From NCBI RefSeq assembly GCF_000718025.1, contig NZ_JODS01000041.1, forward strand, positions 1 through 64,000: a stretch of DNA of 64,000 nt, written 5' to 3'. The notes beneath the pieces are model-generated. The model had not been told where the DNA came from. It did not search any database and saw nothing but the letters and a program-made list of their open reading frames with translations. Each line of letters opens with the position of its first letter. The stretch's first letter is position 1. Shown here piece after piece: positions 7,801 to 19,800 of this stretch. This DNA comes from Kitasatospora purpeofusca (GTDB lineage Bacteria; Actinomycetota; Actinomycetes; Streptomycetales; Streptomycetaceae). The translations under genes and the position numbers were made by a program.

Positions 7801-10800
7801 ATGTTGCGCACCGAGCTGATCCGGCCGCTGCCCGAACTGCTGGCCGAGCACGCCCGCGACAGCTCGGACCGGACCGCGTTCCGCGACGCCGTCCGCGGCG
7901 TGACCTACGCCGAGCTCCACGCCCGCACCGGCCGGCTCGCCGGCCACCTCGCCGACCTGCGCCTCCAGCCCGGCGACCGGGCCGCGATCCTGCTCGGCAA
8001 CAGCGTCGAGGTGGTGGAGTCCTACTTCGGCATCCTGCGCGCCGGTGCCATCGGCGTCCCGCTCAATCCGCACGCCACCGCCGCCGAACTCACCCATCTG
8101 CTGGACGACAGCGGTGCCCGCGTCGTCATCACCGACGCCGCCCGCGCCGCCGGCCTGGACGCCCTCGTCCGCGCCCGGGCCGACCTGAGGGTGATCGTCA
8201 CCGGCGAGGGCCCCGTCCCGGCCGGCACCCTCTCCTTCGAGACCCTGGCCACCACCGACCCCGCCACCCCCGCGCGCGACGACCTCGGCCTCGACGACCC
8301 CGCCTGGATGCTCTACACCTCCGGCACCACCGGCCGGCCCAAGGGCGTGCTGTCCACCCAGCGCAACTGCCTCTGGTCGGTCGCCGCCTGCTACGTGCCG
8401 GTGCCCGGCCTGAGCGCCGAGGACCGGGTGGTCTGGCCGCTGCCGCTGTTCCACAGCCTGTCCCACATCGCCTGCGTGCTGAGCGTCACCGCCGTCGGCG
8501 CCACCGCCCGCATCCTCGACGGCTTCGCCGCGCGGGACGTCCTGGAGGCCGTCCGCGAGGAGTCCGCGACCTTCCTGGCCGGCGTGCCCACCATGTACCA
8601 GCAGCTGGTGCGCGCGGCCCGGGAGGACGGCTTCACCGCGCCGGCCCTGCGGATGTGCCTGGTCGGCGGCGCGATGACCACCGCCACGCTGCGGCGCTCC
8701 TTCGAGGAGGCGTTCGGCGCGCCGCTCATCGACGCCTACGGCTCCACCGAGACCTGCGGCTCGATCACCGTCAACTGGCCCACCGGTGCCCGCGTCGAGG
8801 GCTCCTGCGGCCTGCCCGTCCCGGGCCTGGGCGTGCGCCTGGTCGACGCCGGGACCGGCCTGGACGTCGCCGACGGGGAGGAGGGCGAGGTCTGGGTGCG
8901 CGGCCCGAGCGTGATGCTCGGCTACCACAACCAGCCCGAGGCCACCGAGCAGGCGCTGCGCGGCGGTTGGTACCACACCGGCGACCTCGCCCGGCGCGAC
9001 GGCTCCGGCTACTTCACCATCACCGGCCGGATCAAGGAACTCATCATCCGCGGCGGCGAGAACATCCACCCGGCCGAGGTCGAGGAGGTGCTGCGCGGCG
9101 TGCCCGGCGTCGCGGACGTCGCCGTCGTCGGCAAGCCCCACGAGGTGCTCGGCGAGGTGCCGGTGGCCTTCCTGGTGCCCGGCCCCGGCGGCCTCGACCC
9201 GGAGGCCCTGCTGGCCGCCTGCCGGGAACGGCTCTCCTACTTCAAGGTCCCCGAGGAGCTGTACGAGACGGAGCGCATCCCGCGCACCGCCTCCGGCAAG
9301 ATCACCCGGCATGTGCTGCTCGACGCGCCCGCCCGGCTGCGGGCCGCCGGCGGCAGCCACTACGAGCACCTGTTCCGCGTCGACTGGCTGCCGCTCTCCT
9401 CCGTCCCCGGCGCCCGCCCCGCCGCCGGCACCTGGGCGGTGCTCGGCGCCGACGCCTTCGGCCTCGCCGACGCCCTCGGCGCCGCCACCCACCCCGACCC
9501 GGCCGCGCTGGCCGCGGCCGGCCCGCTGCCCGATGCCGCCGTGCTCGGCGTCGGCGCCGGCGCCGGCCTGCGCACCCCGGGACCGCTCGCCGCCGACGTC
9601 GAGGACGCAGTGCGCGCCCTCGACGGACAGCTCACCGCCTGGCTCGCCGAGGAACGGCTCGCCGACACCGCGCTGGTCGTCGTCACCCGGGGCGCCGCCG
9701 GACCCGGCGGCGCCACCGACCTCGTCCAGGCCGCGCTGCGCGGAGTGGTCCGCGCCGCCCGGGTGGCCAACCCCGGCCGGTTCCTGCTGGTCGACCTCGA
9801 CGCGGAGGAGAACGCCGCCGACGCCCTCACCACCGCCGTCGCCTCCGGCGAACCCGAACTCGTCGTCCGCTCCGGCGTGGCGCTGCGCCCGCGCGCCGCC
9901 CGGGTGTCCGCCGCGCTCGCCCACGGCGAGCCCGGCGCCCGCTTCGACCCGCGCCGCGCCGTCCTGGTCACCGGCGCCGACGGGCCGGCCGCCGCCGCCG
10001 TCGCCCACCACCTGGTGGCCGGCCGCGGCGTGCGCCGGATCCTGCTCACCAGCCCGCACGGCCCCGCCGACCGGGCCGCCGCCGAACTCGCCGAACGGCT
10101 CACCGCCGCCGGCGCCGAGACCACCCTCAGCGCCCTCGACCTCGCCGACCGCGACGCCCTCGCCGGCTGGCTGGCCGGCCCGGGCACGCGCTTCAACGCC
10201 GTCGTCCACACCCCCGGCGCGGCCTTCCCCGGCCTCGGCGCCGCCCTCGCCGCCGCCGTCAACCTGCACGAACTGACCGCCGGCACCGAGCTGTCCGCCT
10301 TCGTCGTGCACACCCCCACCGTCGGACCGCTCGGCACCCCGGGCGCCCCCGGGGAGGCCGCCGCGGCGGCGTTCCTCGACGCCCTCGCCCACCACCGCAG
10401 CCGCCACGGCCTGCCCGGCCTCGCCCTCATCACCGGCCCCGCCGACGGGGACGGACGCCCCGTGCCGCCCGGTCTCGGCCGGCTCACCGCGCAGGAGAGC
10501 GCCGCCGCCTTCGACGCCGCCCACCTGGCCGACCACACCTCCCTGCTGCTGCTCCGGCTCGACCCGGAAGGGCTGGACGCGCTCGCCCCGCAGGACGTGC
10601 CGGCCCTGCTGCGCGACCTCATCGACACCCCGGCCGGCCCGAGCGCCCCGGACACCGCGACCGCCGCCGCACTGCGCCGCCGCCTGGCCGGCCGCCCGGC
10701 CGCCGACCGGCAGCGCGAGCTGCTCGACCTCGTCCTCGCGGAGACCGCCGGGCTGGCCGGCGACGGCCCCGACCCGATCCGCCCCGACGGCCCGTTCAAG

Positions 10801-13800
10801 GACCTCGGTTTCACCTCCGCCACCGCCGTCGAACTGCGCGGCCGCCTCACCGCCGCCACCGGCCTGCGGCTGCCCGCCACCCTCGCCTTCGACCACCCCA
10901 ACCCGACCGCCGTCGCGGCGTTCCTGCTGAACGCGCTGACCGGCCGTCCGGCCGCCACCGCCCGGCCCGTGCCGGTAGCGCGCACCGTGGCGCCCGCCGA
11001 CGACCCCGTCGTGATCGTCGGCGCCGCCTGCCGGCTGCCCGGCGGCGTCGCCTCCCCGGCCGACCTGTGGCGGCTGGTCGCCGAGGGCACCGACGCGATC
11101 ACCCCCTTCCCCGCCGACCGGGGCTGGGACCTCGACGCCCTCTACGACCCGGACCCGGCCGTCCCCGGCACCTCCTACGCCCGCCACGGCGGATTCCTGC
11201 ACGACGCGGGCGAGTTCGACGCCGCCTTCTTCGGGATCTCCCCGCGCGAGGCGCTGGCGACGGACCCGCAGCAGCGGCTGCTGCTGGAGACCTCCTGGGA
11301 ACTGCTGGAGCGCGCGGGCATCGACCCGACCTCGCTCAAGGGGCAGCCGGTCGGTGTCTACGCGGGCCTGATGTACCACGACTACGCCACCGAGCTCGCC
11401 GAGGTCCCGGACGGCCTGGAGGGCTACCTCGGCACCGGCAACGCCGGCTCGGTCGCCTCCGGCCGCATCTCCTACACCCTCGGCCTCGAAGGCCCGTCGG
11501 TGACGGTGGACACCGCCTGCTCCTCCTCCCTGGTGGCCCTGCACCTGGCCGCGCAGGCGCTGCGCGACGGCGAGTGCACGCTCGCCCTGGCCGGCGGCGC
11601 CGCGATCATGGCCCGGCCCACCTCCTTCGTCGAGTTCTCCCGCCAGCGCGCGCTCTCCGCCGACGGCCGGGCCCGGGCCTACGCGGACGGTGCCGACGGC
11701 ACCGCCTGGGCCGAGGGCGTGGGCCTGGTGCTGCTGGAGCGGCTGTCGGACGCCCGGCGGCTGGGGCACGAGGTGCTGGCGGTGGTCCGCGGTTCGGCCG
11801 TCAACCAGGACGGTGCGTCCAACGGTCTGACCGCTCCGAACGGTCCCTCGCAGGAGCGGGTGATCCTCGCCGCCCTCGCCAACGCCGGGCTGACGCCCGC
11901 GGACGTCGACGCGGTGGAGGGCCACGGGACGGGGACCTCGCTGGGCGACCCGATCGAGGCGCAGGCGGTGCTGGCCACCTACGGGCAGGGCCGTCCGTCC
12001 GGCGCGGTCGCCCTGCTCACCGAGGAACGGGCCTGGCCGGAGGTCGACCGGCCGCGCCGGGCCGCCGTCTCCTCCTTCGGCGTCAGCGGCACCAACGCCC
12101 ACGTCGTCCTGGAGCAGGCCCCCGCCCAGGAGCCGGCGAACCGGGCGGTGCCCGTAGGACTCGACGGCGGACTCGACGCCGGCTCCGCCACCCCGGTGCC
12201 CTGGCTGCTCTCCGCCCGTTCCCCCGAGGCCCTGCGCGAACAGGCCGGACAGCTGGCCGGGTTCACCGAGGCCAGGCCCGTCGCCGAGGCGCCGGCCGTC
12301 GCCCGTGCGCTCGCCGGCTCCCGGGCCGCGCTGGAACGGCGGGCCGTCGTGGTCGCCGCGGACCGGGCGCGGGTGCTGAGCGGGCTGCGGGCGCTGGCCG
12401 ACGGCGAGGCCGCGGCCGGGCTGGTGTCCGGTCGGGCGGAGGTGAGCGGTCGGTCGGTGTTCGTCTTCCCGGGCCAGGGGTCCCAGTGGGTGGGGATGGG
12501 TCGGCAACTGCTGGCCGAGTCGGCGGTGTTCGCGCGGGCTCTGGAGGAGGCCGCGGAGGCGCTGAAGCCCCATACCGACTGGTCGTTGCTCGATGTGGTG
12601 AACCAGGTGCCGGGTGCCGCCTCGCTGGAGCGGGTGGACGTGGTGCAGCCGGTGTCGTTCGCGGTGAACGTCGGTCTGGCTCGCCTCTGGGCGTCGTTGG
12701 GAGTGGTTCCGGACGCGGTGGTGGGTCACTCGCAGGGGGAGATCGCGGCGGCGCACGTCGCGGGGATCCTCTCGCTGGAGGACGCGGCGGCGGTGGTGGC
12801 GTTGCGTTCGCAGGCCATCGCCCGGGGTCTGGCCGGACGCGGCGGGATGGTGTCGATCGGGCTGCCGCTCGCCGAGGTGACCGGTACGCTGCCGGACGGC
12901 GTGGAGGTCGCGGCCGTGAACGGCCCGTCCTCGGTCGTGGTCGCCGGTGACCCGGCCGGCCTGGACACCGTGGTGGCCGCCTTCGAGGAGCGCGGCGCCC
13001 GGGTGCGCCGGATCCCGGTGGACTACGCCTCGCACACCGCGCACGTGGAGTCCATAGAAGCCGAACTCGCCGAGCTACTGCGGTCGGTGAGGCCGCAGCC
13101 GGCTGCTGTTCCCTTCCTGTCGACGGTGGAGAACCGCTGGCTGGAGGGTCCGGAGCTGGACGCGGGCTACTGGTACCGCAACCTGCGGCAGACCGTCCGC
13201 TTCGCCGACGCCGTCGACACCCTGGCGGGCGAAGGCTTCCGGGCGTTCGTCGAGGTGAGCGCGCACCCGGTGCTCGCGCACGCCGTGGTCGAGGGCCTGG
13301 AGGAGGCCGTCGAGGCGCCGACCGTCGTCACCGGGACCCTGCGCCGCGAGGACGGCGGCTGGGACCGCGTCCTGCTCGCCGCCGCCGAACTCCACGTCCG
13401 CGGCATCCCCGTCGACTGGTCCCCGGCCCACACCGGGGCCGACACCGTCCGCCCCTCCGAACTGCCCACCTACCCCTTCCAGCGCGAGCGCTACTGGCTC
13501 CGGCCGGGCCGCGCCGCCGGTGACCTCGCCGCCGTCGGCCTGGACAAGGCCGGCCACCCGCTGCTGGAGGCCGAACTGCTCCTCGGCGCCGAGGAAGGCG
13601 CCGTCTTCACCGGCCGGATCACCGAACACACCCTGCCCTGGCTGGCCGACCACCGGGTCGGCGGCGCGACGCTGGTGCCCGGCACCGCGCTGCTCGACGC
13701 CCTCGCCCACGTCGGCCGCCGGCTCGGCGCGCCCACCGTCGAGGAACTGACGGTCTCCGCCCCGCTCGTCGTCCCGGACGGCGGCGGTCTCGACCTCCAG

Positions 13801-16800
13801 GTCCACGTCGGCGACGCCGAGGACGGCCGCCGCGCCGTCCGGCTGCTCACCCGCACCGGCACCGGTCTGCCCTGGCACGTCAACGCCACCGGAACGCTCG
13901 CCCCCGAGGGTCCGGAGCCCGCCACCGCCGACGAACTGACGGTCTGGCCGCCCGCCGGAGCCCGCCCGCTCGACATCGACGGCCTCTACGACCGGCTCAC
14001 CGTCGCCTACGGCGCCGCGTTCCACGCCGTCGAGGCCGCCTGGCTCGCCGACGGCCGCCTCTACGCCCAGCTCCGCCTGCCCGACACCACCTCGGACGCC
14101 GCCGCCTACGGTCTGCACCCCGCCCTGCTGGACGCCGCCCTCCACCCGCTCGGCGAGGCCGGTTTCTTCCCGGGCGCCGACGTGCCCAGGCTCGCCTTCT
14201 CCTGGGCCGGCGTCCGCCTGCACGCCGTCGGCGCCGAGGCGCTGCGCGTGGTCGTCACCCCCGCCGGCCCCGACACCCTCACCATCCGGGCCGCCGACGA
14301 CACCGGCGCCCCCGTCGTGGACGTCGAGGCCCTCACCGTGCGGCCGGTGGACCCGAGCGGCCTCACCGCCGGTCCGGCGGACGACGCGGCCCTGTTCGAG
14401 GTCGACTGGGTCCCCGCCCCCGAGGCCGCGCCCGAGGCCGTCCAGTCGCCCGACTGGGCCCTCCACAGTGAGCTGCCCGAGGACGGCGCCCTGCCGCCGC
14501 TCGTGGTCCTGCCCGCCGGTGTCGGCGCGCCCGCCGACACCGTGCCCGAGCGCGCCCACGCCGTCGGCCACGACGTCCTGCGGGCGCTCCAGGCCTGGCT
14601 GGCCGACGACCGGACGGCCGACTCCCGGCTCGTCGTCGTCACCCGGCGCGGCGAACTCGTCCAGGAACCCGTCCGGGGCCTGGTGCGCACCGCCCAGTCG
14701 GAGAACCCCGGCCGCTTCGTCCTCGTCGAGGCCGACGACCCGGCCGACGCCGCCCGGGCGGTGGCCGCCGCACCGGACGACGAACCGCAGCTGGCGCTGC
14801 GCGACGGGCGCCTGCTGGTCGCCCGCCTGCGCCGCCCGGCCGCCAGGCCCGCCCCCGCGGAGGCCACGCCGTCCTCGCTGGCCGGCGGCACCGTCCTGGT
14901 CACCGGCGCCAACGGCGGCCTCGGCCGCCTGGTGGCCCGGCATCTCGCGGCGGTCCACCGCGTCGCGGAACTCGTGCTCCTCTCCCGCTCCGTCGTGCCC
15001 GCCGACCTGCTCGAAGAACTCGCCGCGCACGGCACCCTGGTCCGCGCCGAGGCCGTCGACACCGCCGACCGCACCGCGCTGGCCGCCGTCGTCGACACCC
15101 TCGCCGACCGTCTGACCGGCGTCGTCCACGTCGCCGGGATCGTCGACGACGGCGTGATCGAAGCCCTGGACGCCGCCAAGTGGCACAGCGTGCTGCGCCC
15201 GAAGGTCGACGCCGCCTGGCACCTGCACGAACTCACCGCCGGCCTCGACCTGGCCGCCTTCGCGCTCTACTCCTCCGCCTCCGGCGTGCTCGGCGGCTCC
15301 GGTCAGGGCAACTACGCGGCCGGCAACGCCTTCCTCGACGGCCTGGCCGCCCACCGGCGCTCGCTCGGACTGCCCGCCGTGTCGCTCGCCTGGGGCCTGT
15401 GGGCCGAGGCCGCCGGCATGGGCGGCCGGCTGAGCGACACCGACCTCGCCCGGATGGCCCGGGTCGGCACCCGCCCCCTCTCCGCCGACCAGGGCCTCGC
15501 CCTGCTGGACGCCGCGCTCACCGGCGAGCCCGCGGCCGTGGTGCCGATCAGGCTCGACGTCACCGGCGTCCGGACCGAGGACCTCCCGCCGCTGCTGCGC
15601 GACCTGGCACCCGCCGCCCGCGCACCCCGCGCCCTGCGACGGGCCGCCGCCCGCACCGCCGCGGACGGCGCCGGCGCCCTCGCCCGGCGGCTCGCCGGAC
15701 TCTCCGCCGCCGACCGCGACGAGGTGCTGACCGCCCTCGTCCGCGACACCGCCGCCGCCGTCCTCGGCCACGGCTCGGCCGCGGCGCTGGACGTCGACAA
15801 GGCGTTCAAGGAACTCGGCATCGACTCGCTCACCGCCGTCGAACTCCGCAACGCCCTCGGCGCCGCCACCGGCCTGCGGCTGCCCGCCACTCTGGTCTTC
15901 AACTACCCGACGCCCAAGGCCCTCGCCGCCCACCTCGCGACCGAACTCGTCGGCGAGGAACCGGCCCCCGCCGCCCCCGCCGCCCCCGCGGCACGGGCCG
16001 CCGGGACCGAGGACGAGCCGATCGCGATCGTCGCCGTCGGCTGCCGCTTCCCCGGCGGCCTCGACTCCGGCGAGGACCTCTGGCGCTTCGTCGCCGGCGG
16101 CGGCGACGCCGTCACCGGCCTGCCCACCGACCGGGGCTGGGACCTCGACGGCAGCTACGACCCCGACCCCGACGCCCCCGGCCGCACCTATGTGCGCGGC
16201 GGCGGATTCCTGCCCGGCATCGCCGACTTCGACGCCGCCTTCTTCGGCATCAACCCGCGCGAGGCCCTGGCGATGGACCCGCAGCAGCGGCTGCTGCTCG
16301 AAGTCGCCTGGGAGACCCTGGAGCGCGCCGGACTCGACCCCACCGCCCTGCGCGCCACCCCGACCGGCGTCTTCATCGGGACCCACGGCCAGGACTACGG
16401 CACCCAGGGCACCGGCGGCGCCGCCGACGAGGGCTACCTGGTCACCGGCAACGCGGGCAGCGTGCTCTCCGGCCGCCTCTCCTACGCCCTCGGCCTGGAG
16501 GGGCCCGCGATCACCGTCGACACCGCCTGCTCCTCCTCCCTGGTCGCCCTGCACCTCGCCGCCCAGGCGCTCCGCGCCGGGGAGTGCACGCTCGCCCTGG
16601 CCGGCGGCGCCTCGGTGATGTCCACGCTCGAAGGCCTGGTCGGCTTCTCCCGGCAGCGCGGCCTCGCCACCGACGGCCGGAGCAAGGCCTTCGCCGACGC
16701 CGCCGACGGGTTCGGGATGTCCGAGGGCGTGGGCCTGCTCCTGCTGGAGCGGCTCTCCGACGCCCGGCGCCTGGGGCACGAGGTGCTGGCGGTGGTCCGG

Positions 16801-19800
16801 GGTTCGGCCGTCAACCAGGACGGTGCGTCCAACGGTCTGACGGCTCCGAACGGTCCCTCGCAGGAGCGGGTGATCCGGGCCGCGCTCGCCAACGCCCGCC
16901 TGACGGCCGCCGACGTCGACGCCGTCGAGGCGCACGGCACCGGCACCCCGCTCGGCGACCCGATCGAGGCACACGCCCTGCTCGCCACCTACGGCAAGGA
17001 CCGCCCGGCCGAACAGCCGCTCTGGCTCGGGTCGGTGAAGTCCAACATCGGCCACACCCAGGCCGCCGCCGGCGCGGCCGGCGTGATCAAGATGGTCGAG
17101 GCGCTGCGGCACGGCGTGCTGCCGCAGACCCTGCACGTGGACGCGCCCAGCTCGCACATCGACTGGTCCTCGGGCGGCATCGCCCTGCTCACCGAGCAGC
17201 GGTCCTGGCCGGAGGTCGGCCGCCCGCGCCGGGCCGGTGTCTCGGCGTTCGGTGTGAGCGGGACGAACGCCCACGTGATCCTTGAGCAGGCCGAGCCGGT
17301 GGACCCGGCGGCCGCGACCGTCGCCGCCGGGGACGGGGACGGCGCGGTGGCCTGGGTGGTCTCCGGCACCTCGGAGGCGGCCCTGCGCGAGCAGGCCGCG
17401 CGGCTCGCGGCCTACGCGCAGGGGCAGTCGGCGCCGGACCTCGCCGCCACCGCCCGCGCCCTCGTCTCCGCGCGCACCGGGTTCCCCGAGCGGGCGGTCG
17501 CCGTCGGAGCCGACCGGGCCGCGCTCGTCGACACCCTGAAGGCGCTGGCCGACGGCGAGGCCGCGGCCGGGCTGGTGTCCGGTCGGGCGGAGGTGAGCGG
17601 GCGGTCGGTGTTCGTCTTCCCGGGTCAGGGTTCGCAGTGGGTGGGGATGGGTCGGCGGTTGCTGGCCGAGTCGGTGGTGTTCGCGGAGGCGTTGGGTGAG
17701 GTCGGCAAGGCGTTGGAGCCTTTTGTCGACTGGTCGTTGCTGGATGTGGTGAACCAGGTGCCGGGTGCCGCCTCGCTGGACCGCGTAGATGTGGTGCAGC
17801 CGGTGTCGTTCGCGGTGAACGTCGGTCTGGCTCGCCTCTGGGCGTCGCTGGGTGTCGTCCCGGACGCGGTGGTGGGTCACTCGCAGGGGGAGATCGCGGC
17901 GGCGCACGTCGCGGGGATCCTCTCGCTGGAGGACGCGGCGGCGGTGGTGGCGCTGCGCTCGCAGGCCATCGCCCGGGGTCTGGCCGGACGCGGCGGCATG
18001 GTGTCGGTGGCTCGGCCGTTCGCCGAGGTGAGCGGTGCACTGCCCGAGGGCGTGGAGGTCGCGGCCGTGAACGGTCCGTCCTCGGTCGTGGTGGCCGGTG
18101 ACCCGGCCGGACTGGACACCCTGGTCGCCTCCTACGAGGAGCAGGGTGTGCGGGTGCGGCGCATCGCCGTCGACTACGCCTCGCACACCTCTCATGTGGA
18201 GTCGATCGAGGCCGAACTCGCCGAGCTGCTGGGGTCGGTGAGGCCGCAGCCGACCGCCGTCCCGTTCCTGTCGACGGTCGAGAACCGCTGGCTGGAGGGC
18301 CCGGAGCTGGACGCCGGCTACTGGTACCGCAACCTTCGGCAGACCGTGCGCTTCGCCGAGGCCGTCGACACCCTGGCGGGCGAGGGCTTCCGGGCCTTCG
18401 TGGAGATCAGCGCGCACCCCGTACTGGCGAACGCCGTGGTCGAGGGCCTGGAGGAGGCCGTCGAGGCGCCGACGGTCGTCACCGGGACCCTGCGGCGCGA
18501 GGACGGCGGCTGGGACCGGGTCCTGCTCGCCGCCGCCGAACTCCACGTCCGCGGCATCCCCGTCGACTGGTCCTCCGCCTACGCCGGGGCCGGCGCCGTC
18601 CGACCCTCCGAACTGCCCACCTACGCCTTCCAGCACCAGCGTTTCTGGCTGGAGCCCGTGGCCTCCACCGGTGACGTGACCGCCTTCGGGGTCGCCGCCG
18701 CCGAGCACCCGCTGCTCGGAACCCTGGTCGAACTGCCCGACGGGGGCTCGGTGTTCACCGGACGTCTGTCGATCCGCTCGCACCCGTGGCTGGCCGGTCA
18801 CGCCGTCTCCGGGACGGTCCTGCTGCCCGGCGCGGCCTTCCTCGAACTCGCCCTGCGCGCAGGGGAGCAGACCGGCCTCGGCCGCCTGGAGGAACTGGTC
18901 GTCGAAGCCCCCGGGATCCTGCCCGAACGCGGCGGCCTCCAGGTCCGCGTCACGGTCGATCCGGCCGCCGACGACGACCGCCGGGCCGTCCATGTGCACT
19001 CGCGTCCCGAGGACGCCGAGGGCGGTGCCTGGACCAGGCACGCCACCGGCTTCCTGGCGGCCGAGGCCGCACCGGAGTTCGGCTACGAGGCGTGGCCGCC
19101 GGCCGGCGCGGAGCCGGTCGCGGTGGACGGCTTCTACGAGCGGCTGGCGGAGGCCGGCTACGAGTACGGCGATGCCTTCCGCGGCCTGCGGGCCGCCTGG
19201 CGGTCCGGCGAGGAGGTGTTCGCCGAGGTCGCACTGCCGGAGGAACTGGCCGACTCCGCCGGGCGGTTCGGACTGCACCCGGCCCTGCTGGACGCCGCCC
19301 TGCAGTCCGCCAACCTGGGCGCGGCGCCGGTGGCCGGACCGGGGGAGGTGCTGCTGCCGTTCGCCTGGAACGACGTGGCCCTGTACGCGTCCGGGGCCAC
19401 CGCGCTGCGGGTGCACTCCCGCCGGGAGGGCCCGGACAGTGTCTCCTTCGCGCTGACCGACCCGGTCGGGCGGCCCGTCGGTGCCGTCGGGGCGCTGGTC
19501 CTGCGGCCGGTGGCGCCCGAGCGGCTGTCCACCGCCCGCGCCGCCGCCGCCGAGCATCTGTACCGCCTCGACTGGGCGCCGGCCGACCTCCCGAGGGCGG
19601 TGGACCGGGTCGCCGAGGAGGACGTGCTCGACCTGACCCGCGCCCCCGAGGGGCTGTCGGCACCGCAGGCGGCCCGCGCGCTGGTCGGCGCCGCGCTCGG
19701 CGGGATCCAGGAGCACCTGGCCGGTGACTCCGCCCGCCCGCTCGCCGTCCTGACCGCGAACGCGGCCGCGGACCCGGCGGCCTCCGCCGTCCGGGGTCTG

